Shown: positions 17,959 through 25,753 of the stretch, piece after piece | Layout of the letters: each line of letters begins with the position of its first letter | Numbering within the stretch: the stretch's first letter is position 1 | NCBI GenBank assembly: GCA_021778315.1 | Contig: JAJYCQ010000007.1 | Span: 3,893 to 67,892, forward strand | From: Acidobacteriota bacterium | Lineage (GTDB): Bacteria > Acidobacteriota > Terriglobia > Terriglobales > Acidobacteriaceae | Direction of reading: 5' to 3' | DNA length: 64,000 nt | Notes under the pieces: model-generated | The model's input: the letters and a program-made list of their open reading frames with translations, nothing else | What the model was told of the DNA's origin: nothing | The model's database searches: none | Program-made: the position numbers and the translations under genes

Positions 17959-18726
17959 CTAAGCCTCCATCGCCCCTGAATACACCGCCATCCCCGCCAC
18001 GGCATCCACTCCCATCGCATCCAGCGCCTCCACCTCGCTCATCGCCTTGATCCCTCCCGCCACAATCAATTGCCGCGCCGTAGTCGACCTAAGAATGGCA
18101 GCCACATCCAGAGGAAACCCCTGCATCGTCCCCTCCGTATCGACATGCGTATACAGAAACGCCGAGCAGCAATCCTCCAGCCACGTCACCGCCTCCTCCG
18201 GCCCCAGCTCCACCTGCTCCTTCCACCCCCGCACCGCCACCTTCCCCCCCTTCGTGTCCACCGAGAAGCACAGCGCCTCCTCCCCCAGCGCCTTCTTCAA
18301 CCCCTCCGCAAACTCCAGCCGAATCACCTTATGCCGCCGCTTCTTTGCCACCAATCCGGGTGCCCCATGTCTCGATTCTGAGACGTGGGTTTCCACCGAG
18401 TTCTCCATCGAGTCCTCCACCTCCGGCCCAAACAAGCTCGACCCATAGATCACCCTCTTCGCCCCGGCCTCCAGCAGCCTCCGCCCGTCCTCGGCGGTCC
18501 GCAGACCACCTCCCACCTGGCATGGCAGCCGCTTGCAGATCATCTCGATCAGCTCCCGGTTGTCGCCCTGCCGCATCGCCGCATCCAGGTCGATCAACTG
18601 CACCAGCGGATACTTCGAGAACCGCTCAATCCAATAATCGAAGTCATCAAACGAGAGCTTCAGCTTCTCTCCCTGCACCAACTGCACAATCCGCCCACCC
18701 ATCAAATCAATCGAAGGAATCAACAT
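17959..18726 (-). CDS. hisA: HisA, phosphoribosylformimino-AICAR-phosphate isomerase, with in-frame palindromic insert
   Basis: A 255-residue TIM barrel for step four of histidine synthesis, the Amadori isomerisation of ProFAR to PRFAR. Catalytic Asp D7 (IPSIDLMGG) and D157 (FSVDTKGG) are both present, as are the phosphate-binding VGGGLRT and VAGGIK loops. Residues 112-126 (ETHVSESRHGAPGLV) are encoded by the family C palindrome at 18356-18390, inside a loop between the GSSLF strand and the RLEFAEGLKKALG helix. Relatives carry a short loop there. All catalytic elements flank it intact, so activity is expected. It is separated from hisF by a 1.9 kb island of small genes. Confidence 0.93.
   Translation of the reverse strand: MLIPSIDLMGGRIVQLVQGEKLKLSFDDFDYWIERFSKYPLVQLIDLDAAMRQGDNRELIEMICKRLPCQVGGGLRTAEDGRRLLEAGAKRVIYGSSLFGPEVEDSMENSVETHVSESRHGAPGLVAKKRRHKVIRLEFAEGLKKALGEEALCFSVDTKGGKVAVRGWKEQVELGPEEAVTWLEDCCSAFLYTHVDTEGTMQGFPLDVAAILRSTTARQLIVAGGIKAMSEVEALDAMGVDAVAGMAVYSGAMEA
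18356..18390. repeat. Family C palindrome inside hisA
   Basis: CCGGGTG then arms CCCATGTCTC (18364-18373) and GAGACGTGGG (18380-18389), a ten-base stem with one mismatch and loop GATTCT. Confidence 0.85.
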
Positions 18727-18860
18727 CCCTCTATCTTCTCAAATTGCGGCTAGACACCGAAATTCACCAACCCCGCTGGGGCAAAGTGTACGATTATTTT
18801 TGTTTCGTGAGTCGGTTCGTTGATGGCTATGCAGGTGGAATCTCTGGGGGGACTTAAGAA

Positions 18861-19103
18861 ATGACTTGGGCGCAGAGAACTGGGTTGGTTTCGGCAATTC
18901 TCGGGGCCATTGGCACAATAATTATGTTCCGCTATAGCTATGCCCTTCAATCACTAGAAGGCGGAGTTTTCGGAAGTCCCGAGATAACAGAATGCAATAA
19001 CCGCATTAACGCCGAAAACCGCCGCCGTCACAGTTGGCAAAGAATAGGGCTTGGAGTTCTTTGCTTCAGCTTCTTCGTTCAAGCTGTCGCGTCTGTGCTC
19101 TAG
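18861..19103 (+). CDS. Small two-span membrane protein in the hisA-hisF island
   Basis: An 80-residue protein, MTWAQRTGLVSAILGAIG..., with two hydrophobic segments (residues 8-27 and 62-79) separated by a hydrophilic Asn/Arg-rich loop (ITECNNRINAENRRRHSW). Its base composition is clearly lower in G+C than the his genes on either side, and it is on the opposite strand. GGGGGGA lies 10 bases upstream of the ATG as a possible ribosome site. Downstream, 40 bases on, is the MuF-like gene in the same direction. No family recognised; transfer into the his operon is inferred from composition and position. Confidence 0.55.
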   Translation: MTWAQRTGLVSAILGAIGTIIMFRYSYALQSLEGGVFGSPEITECNNRINAENRRRHSWQRIGLGVLCFSFFVQAVASVL

Positions 19104-19143
19104 GGCGCAGCGGGGTATACGGATTACTTCACGGGAGGAAGGA

Positions 19144-19734
19144 ATGTCTTGGCTTCGACACCTATTGCAGCCATCTACCAAGCCAACAGAGGTTAAGGGC
19201 CATTCTCGGTCTGGGCTGGGGTCGCAATCTATGCCCACCATTAAGTTCGATCCTTCAACAGTGAGCAAGAGCGCCAAAGCAAACCTACGAAGAAATATCG
19301 GCTTGCTTGACGATATCGAGAAAAAACAAGTCAAACAGATTTATGAGCTTGCTTTGCGTTCATCGGTGTGCGGGGATTTGCACTTGTTCTGTACAGAACT
19401 AATGAACATGAACATCGAAGGAATGACCACAGGACGGGCGGCTGAAATCGGACGATCCCTGAGAAACAAAGCGAAGGCGATAATTGATCGAGAACGCCAA
19501 GCCTCCCTTGGAATCACTCATGCAAAATGGATGTATCCGAACGCCCCCTGCATGAAAGATCCAAAGCACCCAACAGCCGCAGACGTTCAACAGGATTCTG
19601 CCCACCGCTCAGCCAACGGAGAAAAATATGAAATCAGTAAGGGCTTATTTTTAGATGGCAAGTGGACATGGCCCGGCGTTGAGGATGGATGTAGATGTTG
19701 TTCGAGATCAGTCTTGCCATGGTCGGAGGAGTAA
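19144..19734 (+). CDS. Protein with a phage Mu gpF-like C-terminal module (tentative)
   Basis: A 196-residue protein starting MSWLRHLLQP at 19144, preceded by the strong ribosome site GGGAGGAAGG; the open frame continues upstream to 19051 without one. Residues 45-125 are helical. The C-terminal 65 residues hold ordered Cys/His features: MYPNAPCMKDPKHP, then AHRSANGEKYEISKG, FLDGKWTWPGVEDGC and CRCC. This order (W, D-x-H, G-x-x-Y, W-x-W-P-G, C-x-C) resembles the end of phage minor head proteins of the Mu gpF type, which also occurs in polymorphic toxins. There is no other phage gene nearby. Composition is AT-richer than the his genes. The domain call is tentative. Confidence 0.5.
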   Translation: MSWLRHLLQPSTKPTEVKGHSRSGLGSQSMPTIKFDPSTVSKSAKANLRRNIGLLDDIEKKQVKQIYELALRSSVCGDLHLFCTELMNMNIEGMTTGRAAEIGRSLRNKAKAIIDRERQASLGITHAKWMYPNAPCMKDPKHPTAADVQQDSAHRSANGEKYEISKGLFLDGKWTWPGVEDGCRCCSRSVLPWSEE

Positions 19735-19770
19735 GAGCACGATATGCCATGAGTCCCGACCAAATGCCCA

Positions 19771-20091
19771 TCATTCGGGTTTCAGCACGTCAAAGATCAA
19801 CCATCCATCTACCTCACGTATCACTCTAGAGTGGGAGTTTAATCGGCCATCGATAAGCACAGCGCCACGGCGATCGACAATCCTTACATCGGTAATGCCT
19901 TGGAGGTCCCTTGCGGTTCCACCAAACCAACGTATTGTCGATGGACGACGACCTGTGCTTTCCCTGCCATCAACACCGCGAAGAACAATATCCGGCTCAT
20001 GTGTTATTTCAACAGTCTGCGCCGTATTTTTTCTGGGCTTGATACCGGCAGTGGAATTGCTAACAAGAGCTATTTCAACGATGGTTTGCAT
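19771..20091 (-). CDS. Hypothetical protein, island between hisF and hisA
   Basis: A 106-residue frame starting MQTIVEIALVSNSTAG at 20091 and ending WLIFDVLKPE. The sequence has a sensible alternation of strands (TVEITHEPDIVLRGVDG, DVRIVDRRGAVLIDGRL) and normal charge, so it reads like a real small protein. No clear ribosome site is present, and no family is recognised. The open frame continues upstream into the family C palindrome at 20127-20168, whose ATGGGGCACCC end would supply an alternative start. It is convergent with the MuF-like gene, 36 bases away. Confidence 0.4.
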   Translation of the reverse strand: MQTIVEIALVSNSTAGIKPRKNTAQTVEITHEPDIVLRGVDGRESTGRRPSTIRWFGGTARDLQGITDVRIVDRRGAVLIDGRLNSHSRVIREVDGWLIFDVLKPE

Positions 20092-20126
20092 GGTCCATTT
20101 TACTCTGATACAGAAAAATCTCCGCC

Positions 20127-20168
20127 CCGGGTGCCCCATTCATGACGGTTCCATCGTCATGGGTGGGG
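20127..20168. repeat. Family C palindrome, intergenic copy
   Basis: CCGGGTGCCCCATT, then CATGACG (20141-20147) pairs with CGTCATG (20155-20161) and CCCCA with TGGGG. It is the most complete intergenic copy of the element found in hisA. Confidence 0.85.
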
Positions 20169-20253
20169 TGATGAGGCCAGTCCAGCCACTAGATCACCCA
20201 TACCCACCCACCCAGCACCACCCCGCAAAACCCCTCGCCTGTGCAAAACCTTG

Positions 20254-20463
20254 TCAAGCCCACTCAGCCCCTAAACCGCACATTCCAAACCAAATAGACT
20301 TGGCATAGTTACCCCACGCAGCGGCGTAAAATTGAATCAGGGTTAAAACGAACAACGGAGTAACCCAGCCAACACGCAAGCAAACCAGCTTCGAAGACAC
20401 TCCGTCAGGCGACGATTCAATCAGATCGTCCCCTAAGTCCAATGTTTTGAATATTTTGCCCAT
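20254..20463 (-). CDS. Possible small membrane protein, island between hisF and hisA
   Basis: A 69-residue frame from the ATG at 20463 (MGKIFKTLDLGDDLIESSPDG) with a hydrophobic stretch VGWVTPLFVLTLIQFYAAAW. No good ribosome site is seen and the frame could start at 20511. It is on the his operon strand, in AT-richer sequence. It may be a remnant. Reported with low confidence because the hydrophobic segment and length are compatible with a real small membrane protein. Confidence 0.3.
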   Translation of the reverse strand: MGKIFKTLDLGDDLIESSPDGVSSKLVCLRVGWVTPLFVLTLIQFYAAAWGNYAKSIWFGMCGLGAEWA

Positions 20464-20536
20464 AAAGCCTTTAGATGGAATATTTTGAAGGCACAAATGT
20501 CTGTAAGTCACTCATTCCAGAGATCAGGCCATTTTA

Positions 20537-20551
20537 GGGGGGGAGGGGGGG
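20537..20551 (+). other. Double seven-G run
   Basis: Two runs of seven G separated by a single A on the plus strand, in a region otherwise C-rich on that strand. It lies 36 bases past the hisF stop side, next to an inverted family A repeat. Confidence 0.6.
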
Positions 20552-20559
20552 TACCCCAC

Positions 20560-20583
20560 CTAATCCCTGTTCCCTAATCCCTC
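20560..20583. repeat. Family A repeat (inverted) beside hisF
   Basis: TAATCCCTGTTCCCTAATCC then CTCG, the reverse complement of the family A word, five bases from the hisF stop. Confidence 0.8.
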
Positions 20584-20587
20584 GCCG

Positions 20588-21367
20588 CTAACAGGGGAGT
20601 CGCATGGGTACACCGGCCGCCGCCACCTCAGCCTTCAGCGCCCGCGAGTCGGTCACGCCGAAGTGGAAGATGCTGGCCGCCAGCGCCGCATCCGCCCTCC
20701 CCACCAGGAACACCTCGGCGAAGTGGGCCGCCGACCCCGCCCCCCCCGACGCGATCACCGGAATCTGCACCGCCTCCGACACCCTCCTCGTCAGCTCGCA
20801 GTCAAATCCTCCCCGCACCCCATCCGTGTCCATGCTGGTCAGCAGAATCTCCCCGGCCCCCCTGGCCTCCGCCTCCACAGCCCACTCAATCACCCTCAAT
20901 CCAGTAACTTTCCTTCCGCCCGAAACAAAAACCTCAGCGTCTCCAACAGGATCGCTCGATCCCTTTGCCCTCCGAGCATCGATCGCCACAATCACCGCTT
21001 GCGCTCCAAAGCTAGCGCCAATCTCCCCAATCAACTCAGGCCGAGCAATCGCACTCGAGTTGATGCTGACCTTATCTGCACCAGCATCGAACACCGCAGC
21101 AGCATCTTCCGCCGACCGAATTCCACCTCCAACAGTGAACGGAACGAACAGCTTCTCCGCAGTCCGCTTCACGGTCTCGAGCAGCGTTCCTCGCCCTTCA
21201 TGCGTAGCTGTAATATCCAGCAGCACAATCTCATCCGCTCCTCCGCGAGCATGACGATGAGCCAGTTCCGCAGGATCTCCAGCATCCACAATGTCCACGA
21301 ACTGCACGCCCTTCACGACGCGTCCTCCGCGAACGTCCAGGCAAGCGATGATGCGCTTCGTCAGCAT
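20588..21367 (-). CDS. hisF: HisF, imidazole glycerol-phosphate synthase cyclase subunit
   Basis: A 259-residue TIM barrel that, with HisH, makes imidazole glycerol phosphate and AICAR from PRFAR and ammonia. The catalytic aspartates are D11 ([13 protein letters not shown]) and D130 (VIVAIDARR). Phosphate loops FTVGGGIRS and VIASGGAGS are present. The start ATG follows directly after the stop of the preceding 143-residue gene. In this operon hisF is the last gene before the low-GC island; hisA lies beyond it. Confidence 0.97.
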   Translation of the reverse strand: MLTKRIIACLDVRGGRVVKGVQFVDIVDAGDPAELAHRHARGGADEIVLLDITATHEGRGTLLETVKRTAEKLFVPFTVGGGIRSAEDAAAVFDAGADKVSINSSAIARPELIGEIGASFGAQAVIVAIDARRAKGSSDPVGDAEVFVSGGRKVTGLRVIEWAVEAEARGAGEILLTSMDTDGVRGGFDCELTRRVSEAVQIPVIASGGAGSAAHFAEVFLVGRADAALAASIFHFGVTDSRALKAEVAAAGVPMRLPC

Positions 21368-21799
21368 CTACGAGCTCACTCCCATGTTCATCACCGGACA
21401 CTTCGCAACCGAAGCCTCGCTACCACCAACCCGCCCAAACCCGAAGTCCTCCGTCCCCAGGAAGCTCATCTTGTGGTGCTTCGCCATTCCGCTAAGCTCG
21501 TTATGCACCATATGCATCGCCATCTGGATAGCATGCACCGAGTCCGCACCGCCAGCAGGCGTAACGTGATCACGCCCGAGCGCGCTGATGCGATACGGAC
21601 AAGCCCAACCTTTGCCCTCGATGTGGAACGGCTTGGCGAAGCTAACCGTCAGCGTAGTAGTTTGCCCCTCATGCTCAAGGTCAATGAAGCGCTCAGCGAT
21701 GATCTCGAACGGGATCAGTTCGAGCCCAGTCCAGTTGGCCGCGGCGTCCGGCTTCACCATCTCTACTGTGCCATGTACGACTTCGCTCGTGTCTCTCAT
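21368..21799 (-). CDS. Conserved-looking hypothetical protein between hisH and hisF
   Basis: A 143-residue soluble protein starting MRDTSEVVHGTVEMVKPD. Readable features are a strand-rich N-terminal half (TTTLTVSFAKPFHIEGKGW), a central helical segment with several His and Met (SVHAIQMAMHMVHNELSGMAKHHKM), and a C-terminal VAKCPVMNMGVSS. No signal peptide or membrane segment. The stop abuts the hisF start without a gap and the start lies 30 bases after hisH, so it belongs to the operon. No characterised family recognised; a supporting role in histidine synthesis is possible but unsupported. Confidence 0.75.
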   Translation of the reverse strand: MRDTSEVVHGTVEMVKPDAAANWTGLELIPFEIIAERFIDLEHEGQTTTLTVSFAKPFHIEGKGWACPYRISALGRDHVTPAGGADSVHAIQMAMHMVHNELSGMAKHHKMSFLGTEDFGFGRVGGSEASVAKCPVMNMGVSS

Positions 21800-21829
21800 T
21801 GCGTGTCTCCTTACGTAGTCATCTCGATG

Positions 21830-22441
21830 CTACAGCGCGAGGAAGTTCCTCAACACCTGCAGTCCAGTTTCGGCCGACTTCTCCGGATGAAACTGCACCC
21901 CCATCACATTGCCGCGCTCCACAGCCGCCGTAAACGCTCCACCATACATCGTCGTCGCAGCCGTATCCACAGACAGCGGAGCACGCCACGAATGCGTGTA
22001 GTACACGAAGCTTCCAGGCGTAATGCCCGCAAGCAGCCTGGAATCAGCGCGGATATCTTCCAGCGAGTTCCAGCCAACATGCGGAGACTTCAGATCAGCA
22101 CCCTCGAATGAAGCAGGGAATCGCTCGCACCGCCCGGCGAAGTGTCCAAGACCACGGGTCTCGGGTGCTTCGGTAGAGCCTTCGTAGAGCCATTGCAGGC
22201 CGACGCAGATGCCGAGGAACGGAGTTCCATGACTGACGACGTCACGCGTAGCCTGCGTCAGCCCGAGATCTTCCAACAGTTGCGTAGACCGGAAGTGGCC
22301 TACGCCGGGGAGGACGATCTTGTTGGCGCGCAGTACGTCGGCGGGGGATTGGGTTACGACGATGTCGTTTGCATCAAGAAAACGCAGAGCCTTGACGACG
22401 CTCGTAAGATTGCCCGCCTTGTAGTCGATGACTGCGATCAT
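21830..22441 (-). CDS. hisH: HisH, imidazole glycerol-phosphate synthase glutaminase subunit
   Basis: A 203-residue class I glutamine amidotransferase that supplies ammonia to HisF. The catalytic triad is C79 (LGICVGLQWL), H185 and E187 (VQFHPEKS). The open frame extends 42 codons upstream, but the ATG at 22441 overlaps the stop of the membrane-protein gene as ATGA and gives the standard MIAVIDYKAGN start. The plus-strand base skew changes sign within or near this gene (see findings), although the coding strand does not change. Confidence 0.96.
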   Translation of the reverse strand: MIAVIDYKAGNLTSVVKALRFLDANDIVVTQSPADVLRANKIVLPGVGHFRSTQLLEDLGLTQATRDVVSHGTPFLGICVGLQWLYEGSTEAPETRGLGHFAGRCERFPASFEGADLKSPHVGWNSLEDIRADSRLLAGITPGSFVYYTHSWRAPLSVDTAATTMYGGAFTAAVERGNVMGVQFHPEKSAETGLQVLRNFLAL

Positions 22442-22719
22442 GGGGCCATTCCGCAGAGAGCCCAGATGGCGAGCAAAAGTATGCAAGGAATGAGTGCAAT
22501 GATCCGTTTCCGACCACTTCCGAAGGCAGTAAGCGCAAATCCTATCAGAGCGCAGATTCCCCCCCAATTAACCCATGGTCGCGGATCGTTGGAATTACTA
22601 GAAGCTCTAGTCCAGTGGCCTATTGCATTTTCGAAGCAGACAAGAATCGTCAGCGACGCTACTTGAGCGATGATGCCACCTGTGAATAGTCTGCTGCGCA
22701 ATGGCGTTGTAGCGATCAC
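22438..22719 (-). CDS. Small membrane protein between hisB and hisH
   Basis: A 93-residue protein with three hydrophobic segments (TGGIIAQVASLTILVCF, WGGICALIGFALTAFG, IIALIPCILLLAIWALCG) and little else. Its start directly follows the hisB stop and its stop overlaps the hisH start by ATGA, so it is translationally coupled to both. Composition is less G+C-rich than the neighbours. No known family; membrane proteins are not part of the histidine pathway, so it is a passenger or has a role not yet described. Confidence 0.7.
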   Translation of the reverse strand: MIATTPLRSRLFTGGIIAQVASLTILVCFENAIGHWTRASSNSNDPRPWVNWGGICALIGFALTAFGSGRKRIIALIPCILLLAIWALCGMAP

Positions 22720-23358
22720 TTAGAGCAATCCTTTGGTGCTGGGTAACAACTCTTTCATGCGCTCATCGCGGGAGCAGGCTCCGCGGAGGGCGCGGGCGAA
22801 GGCTTTGAAGATGGCCTCGATCTTGTGGTGATTGCTGCGACCGTACATGGTCTTGACATGGACGTTGGCCCTGGCTCCGCGGGCGAATCCGTCGAAGAAG
22901 TCGGTGACGAGTTCGGTCTGGAGATCTCCGACTACGGGGACGTCGACCTGGTCGTCGACGACGTAGGCGACGCGGCCGGAGAGGTCGACGGCGGCGACGG
23001 CGAGGGTCTCGTCCATCGCCATGACGAAGTAGCCTGCGCGGAGAATGCCCTTTTTGTCGCCGAGTGCTTCAGCGAACGCTTCGCCGAGCGCGATGCCGAC
23101 GTCTTCCACCGTGTGATGTTGGTCAACGTCAAGATCGCCGATGCATTTCAGTTGCAGGTCGAAGCCGCCGTGGCGCGTGAAGAGCTCCAGCATGTGGTCG
23201 AAGAAGCGTATTCCAGTGGAAACGGTGTACGATCCCTGGCCATCGACGTTGAGCCGCAACGAGATCTTGGTCTCCGTAGTGTTGCGCTCGACGATTCCGA
23301 TGCGTTCAGGCCCTGCAGGCTGCGGCACAACGCCGACTTCTTCTAACAGATCACTCAT
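22720..23358 (-). CDS. hisB: HisB, imidazoleglycerol-phosphate dehydratase (monofunctional)
   Basis: A 212-residue enzyme that dehydrates IGP to imidazole acetol phosphate. The two metal-binding motifs HHTVED and NHHKIEA are present. There is no N-terminal HAD phosphatase domain, so histidinol-phosphate phosphatase must be encoded elsewhere; the HAD protein at 30180 is a heptose phosphatase-like candidate but not adjacent. The start overlaps the hisC stop by four bases. Confidence 0.96.
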   Translation of the reverse strand: MSDLLEEVGVVPQPAGPERIGIVERNTTETKISLRLNVDGQGSYTVSTGIRFFDHMLELFTRHGGFDLQLKCIGDLDVDQHHTVEDVGIALGEAFAEALGDKKGILRAGYFVMAMDETLAVAAVDLSGRVAYVVDDQVDVPVVGDLQTELVTDFFDGFARGARANVHVKTMYGRSNHHKIEAIFKAFARALRGACSRDERMKELLPSTKGLL

Positions 23359-24497
23359 GCTTGTCCTCTACCTTCTGCTGGCGTCCAGCCGATCTCCGCG
23401 AGTGACTCGCGCAGCGCTGTAATTCCTCTTGTCACATGGTCTTCGACGCCTACGGTGATGCGAACGTAGCCATCGCAGCCGGGGTCGGCGGAGCGATCGC
23501 GGAGGAGCACGCCGCGCTTGCGCATCGCAGCGCAGAACTCCTTGTGGCGAGGGCCGATATCCATGAGTACGAAGTTGGCGGCGCTGGGCCAGGTGCGGAC
23601 GTGGAGCTCGCGAAGAGCGGCGAATATTCGCTCGCGGCCAGCGTGAACCTGGTCGACGTACCAGTTGATGTAGGCGTCGTCGGCGACGGCGTCAGGGAGG
23701 ACGGCGAGAGCGACTCCGTTGACGTTGTAGGGCGAGCTGACCTTGCGGAGGAAGCTGATGAGGCGAGCGTCGCCGGCGAGCATTCCGATGCGAAGGCTGG
23801 CGAGACCGTAGGCCTTGGAGAAGGTGCGAGCGACGATGAGGTTGGGGATGCTGCCGACGTCGCTGATGGTGGTATCGCCGTGAAAGTGGAAGTAGGCTTC
23901 GTCGACCATGAGGACGGCTTGCGGAGCTGCTGCGGCTATGGCGTGGAGATGCTCGCGGCTGACGGTGGCTCCGGTGGGATTGTTGGGCGAAGCGACGATG
24001 ATGAGCTTGGTCTTCGGCGTGATGGCAGCGAGGAAACGCTCAAAGGGGAAGGAGAGGGAATCGTCGGTTTGTACGCGCTTGAGGCCGGAGGTCATCAAGC
24101 TGATGGAGACGTCGTACATGAAGAAGGTGGGGGTGCAGATGAGGGCTTCGTCGCCCTCGTCGAGGAAGGCGCAGGCGACGAGATGAATGGCCTCGTCGAC
24201 GCCGTTGGTGAGGAGGATCTGGTCGTGCTGGAGACCGACGTGTTGCGCGACGATGTGCTCGACGGGCTCGCGCTCGGGATAGATGGTTAGGTCTTCGGAG
24301 GTGAGTTGCTGGAGCTTTCGCAGAACGGAGGGGCTGGGAGCGAAGGTGTTCTCGTTGAAGTCCAGGCGCAGGGCGTCACGGCCGGCGAGCGGAGGGTGGT
24401 ACTCGGGCATGGCGAGGACGGCCTTGCGCGGTTGTACGAGCTGGGATTGCTCTGGCTTGGCTTGCTCGATGTTGGTTAGTTCTGTTACGGCGTTCAT
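23355..24497 (-). CDS. hisC: HisC, histidinol-phosphate aminotransferase
   Basis: A 380-residue fold-type I PLP enzyme that converts imidazole acetol phosphate and glutamate to histidinol phosphate. The PLP lysine is in [16 protein letters not shown], preceded by [10 protein letters not shown] and [12 protein letters not shown], and followed by [11 protein letters not shown]. The N-terminus before residue 40 ([18 protein letters not shown]) is less conserved. Start and stop overlap hisD and hisB by four bases each. Confidence 0.95.
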   Translation of the reverse strand: MNAVTELTNIEQAKPEQSQLVQPRKAVLAMPEYHPPLAGRDALRLDFNENTFAPSPSVLRKLQQLTSEDLTIYPEREPVEHIVAQHVGLQHDQILLTNGVDEAIHLVACAFLDEGDEALICTPTFFMYDVSISLMTSGLKRVQTDDSLSFPFERFLAAITPKTKLIIVASPNNPTGATVSREHLHAIAAAAPQAVLMVDEAYFHFHGDTTISDVGSIPNLIVARTFSKAYGLASLRIGMLAGDARLISFLRKVSSPYNVNGVALAVLPDAVADDAYINWYVDQVHAGRERIFAALRELHVRTWPSAANFVLMDIGPRHKEFCAAMRKRGVLLRDRSADPGCDGYVRITVGVEDHVTRGITALRESLAEIGWTPAEGRGQA

Positions 24498-25753
24498 CGC
24501 ATCCTCACGCGCACGCTCTCGGCGTGGCCGGTTAGTCCTTCTGCTTCTGCCAGGGCGATGGTGTGAGGTCCGACCTCACGCAAGGCGTCGAGTGTGTACT
24601 GCTGCACGGTGATGATTTTGACGAAGTCGAGCACGCTGAGGCCTCCGCGAACTCGACCGTTACGGCCGGTGGGGAGGACGTGGTTGGGGCCGCTGATGTA
24701 GTCGCCCATGGATTGTGGCGTGTGGTGTCCGATGAAGACGGAGCCGGCGTTTCTGACCCAGCGAAGGTCGGCTCCAGCGTCGACGGTGAGGTGCTCGGGT
24801 GCGAGTCTGTTGGTGAGCGCGTGCGCTTCGTCGGCGGTTGCTGTGATGAAGGCGAAGCCCTGCGCGGAGAGTGATTGCTGGGCGATGGTGTTGGTTTGAG
24901 ACTGCCGCTTCACCTCGAGCACGACCTCTTCAGCGAGGTCGGATTTGCTGGTGATGAGGACAGCGAGCGCTTCGGGATCGTGCTCGGCCTGGGCTACGAG
25001 ATCGGCTGCGATGCCGGAGGGGTCGCCGGTTTCGCTGGTGACGATGATCTCGGTTGGACCCGCGGGCATGTCGATTCCGGTGTGATGCGAGACGGCGATC
25101 TTGGCGGAGGTGACGTAGAGATTACCCGGGCCGACGATCTTTGCTACGGGTGCGATGGTGGATGTTCCGAACGCGAGAGCGGCGATGGCTTGGGCTCCGC
25201 CGATGCGGTAGAACTCGGTGACGCCGGCGAGATGGGCCGCGGCTAAGGTCTCTCGTGCGGGCTTGGGGGAGCAGACGACGATGCGCTCAACACCCGCGAC
25301 TTGGGCGGGCGTTACGGTCATCAGCAAGGTCGAGGGCAGTGGGTATCGGCCGCCAGGAACGTAGCAGCCGACCGAGCTGAGAGGACGAATGATCTGGCCG
25401 ACTTCCATTCCTTCAGTGGGACGAAAGCTCCAGGCGCGGGGGAGTTGCTTTTCGGCGAAGGCGCGGATGTTGGCCTGGGCGAGGAGCATGGCGGCCTTGA
25501 GGTCCTCGCTGGTGGCGTCCCAGGCGGCCTGCATCTCTTCGCGGCTGACGAGGAGCGGCTGATCGTCGGTGAGGGCGTCGAAGGTGGCGGAATATTCGCG
25601 GACGGCTGCGTCGCCTCGGTCGCGCACTGCGGCGAGGATGTCCTGCACGACAGCATCGACCTTGGCGGTGTTGACGGCGCCGCGCTGCTCGAGCTGCTGG
25701 ATCGCAGCCTCGGCGGAACTAAGGCTGTCGCCGAAGGTTTTGAGGATCTTCAT
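24494..25753 (-). CDS. hisD: HisD, histidinol dehydrogenase
   Basis: A 419-residue zinc enzyme that oxidises histidinol to histidine in two NAD-dependent steps. Family motifs: VPGGRYPLPSTLLM, DMPAGPTEIIVTSE, LVAQAEHDPEALAVL and NRLAPEHLTVDA, which include the zinc-binding and catalytic Glu/His residues. The start overlaps the preceding 143-residue gene by four bases and the stop overlaps hisC by four. Confidence 0.96.
   Translation of the reverse strand: MKILKTFGDSLSSAEAAIQQLEQRGAVNTAKVDAVVQDILAAVRDRGDAAVREYSATFDALTDDQPLLVSREEMQAAWDATSEDLKAAMLLAQANIRAFAEKQLPRAWSFRPTEGMEVGQIIRPLSSVGCYVPGGRYPLPSTLLMTVTPAQVAGVERIVVCSPKPARETLAAAHLAGVTEFYRIGGAQAIAALAFGTSTIAPVAKIVGPGNLYVTSAKIAVSHHTGIDMPAGPTEIIVTSETGDPSGIAADLVAQAEHDPEALAVLITSKSDLAEEVVLEVKRQSQTNTIAQQSLSAQGFAFITATADEAHALTNRLAPEHLTVDAGADLRWVRNAGSVFIGHHTPQSMGDYISGPNHVLPTGRNGRVRGGLSVLDFVKIITVQQYTLDALREVGPHTIALAEAEGLTGHAESVRVRMR

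Noticed and set aside
21900..22800. Replication origin at the skew switch
   Set aside because: No dnaA gene, no cluster of TTATCCACA-type boxes and no AT-rich unwinding region were seen; only the skew reversal is reported.
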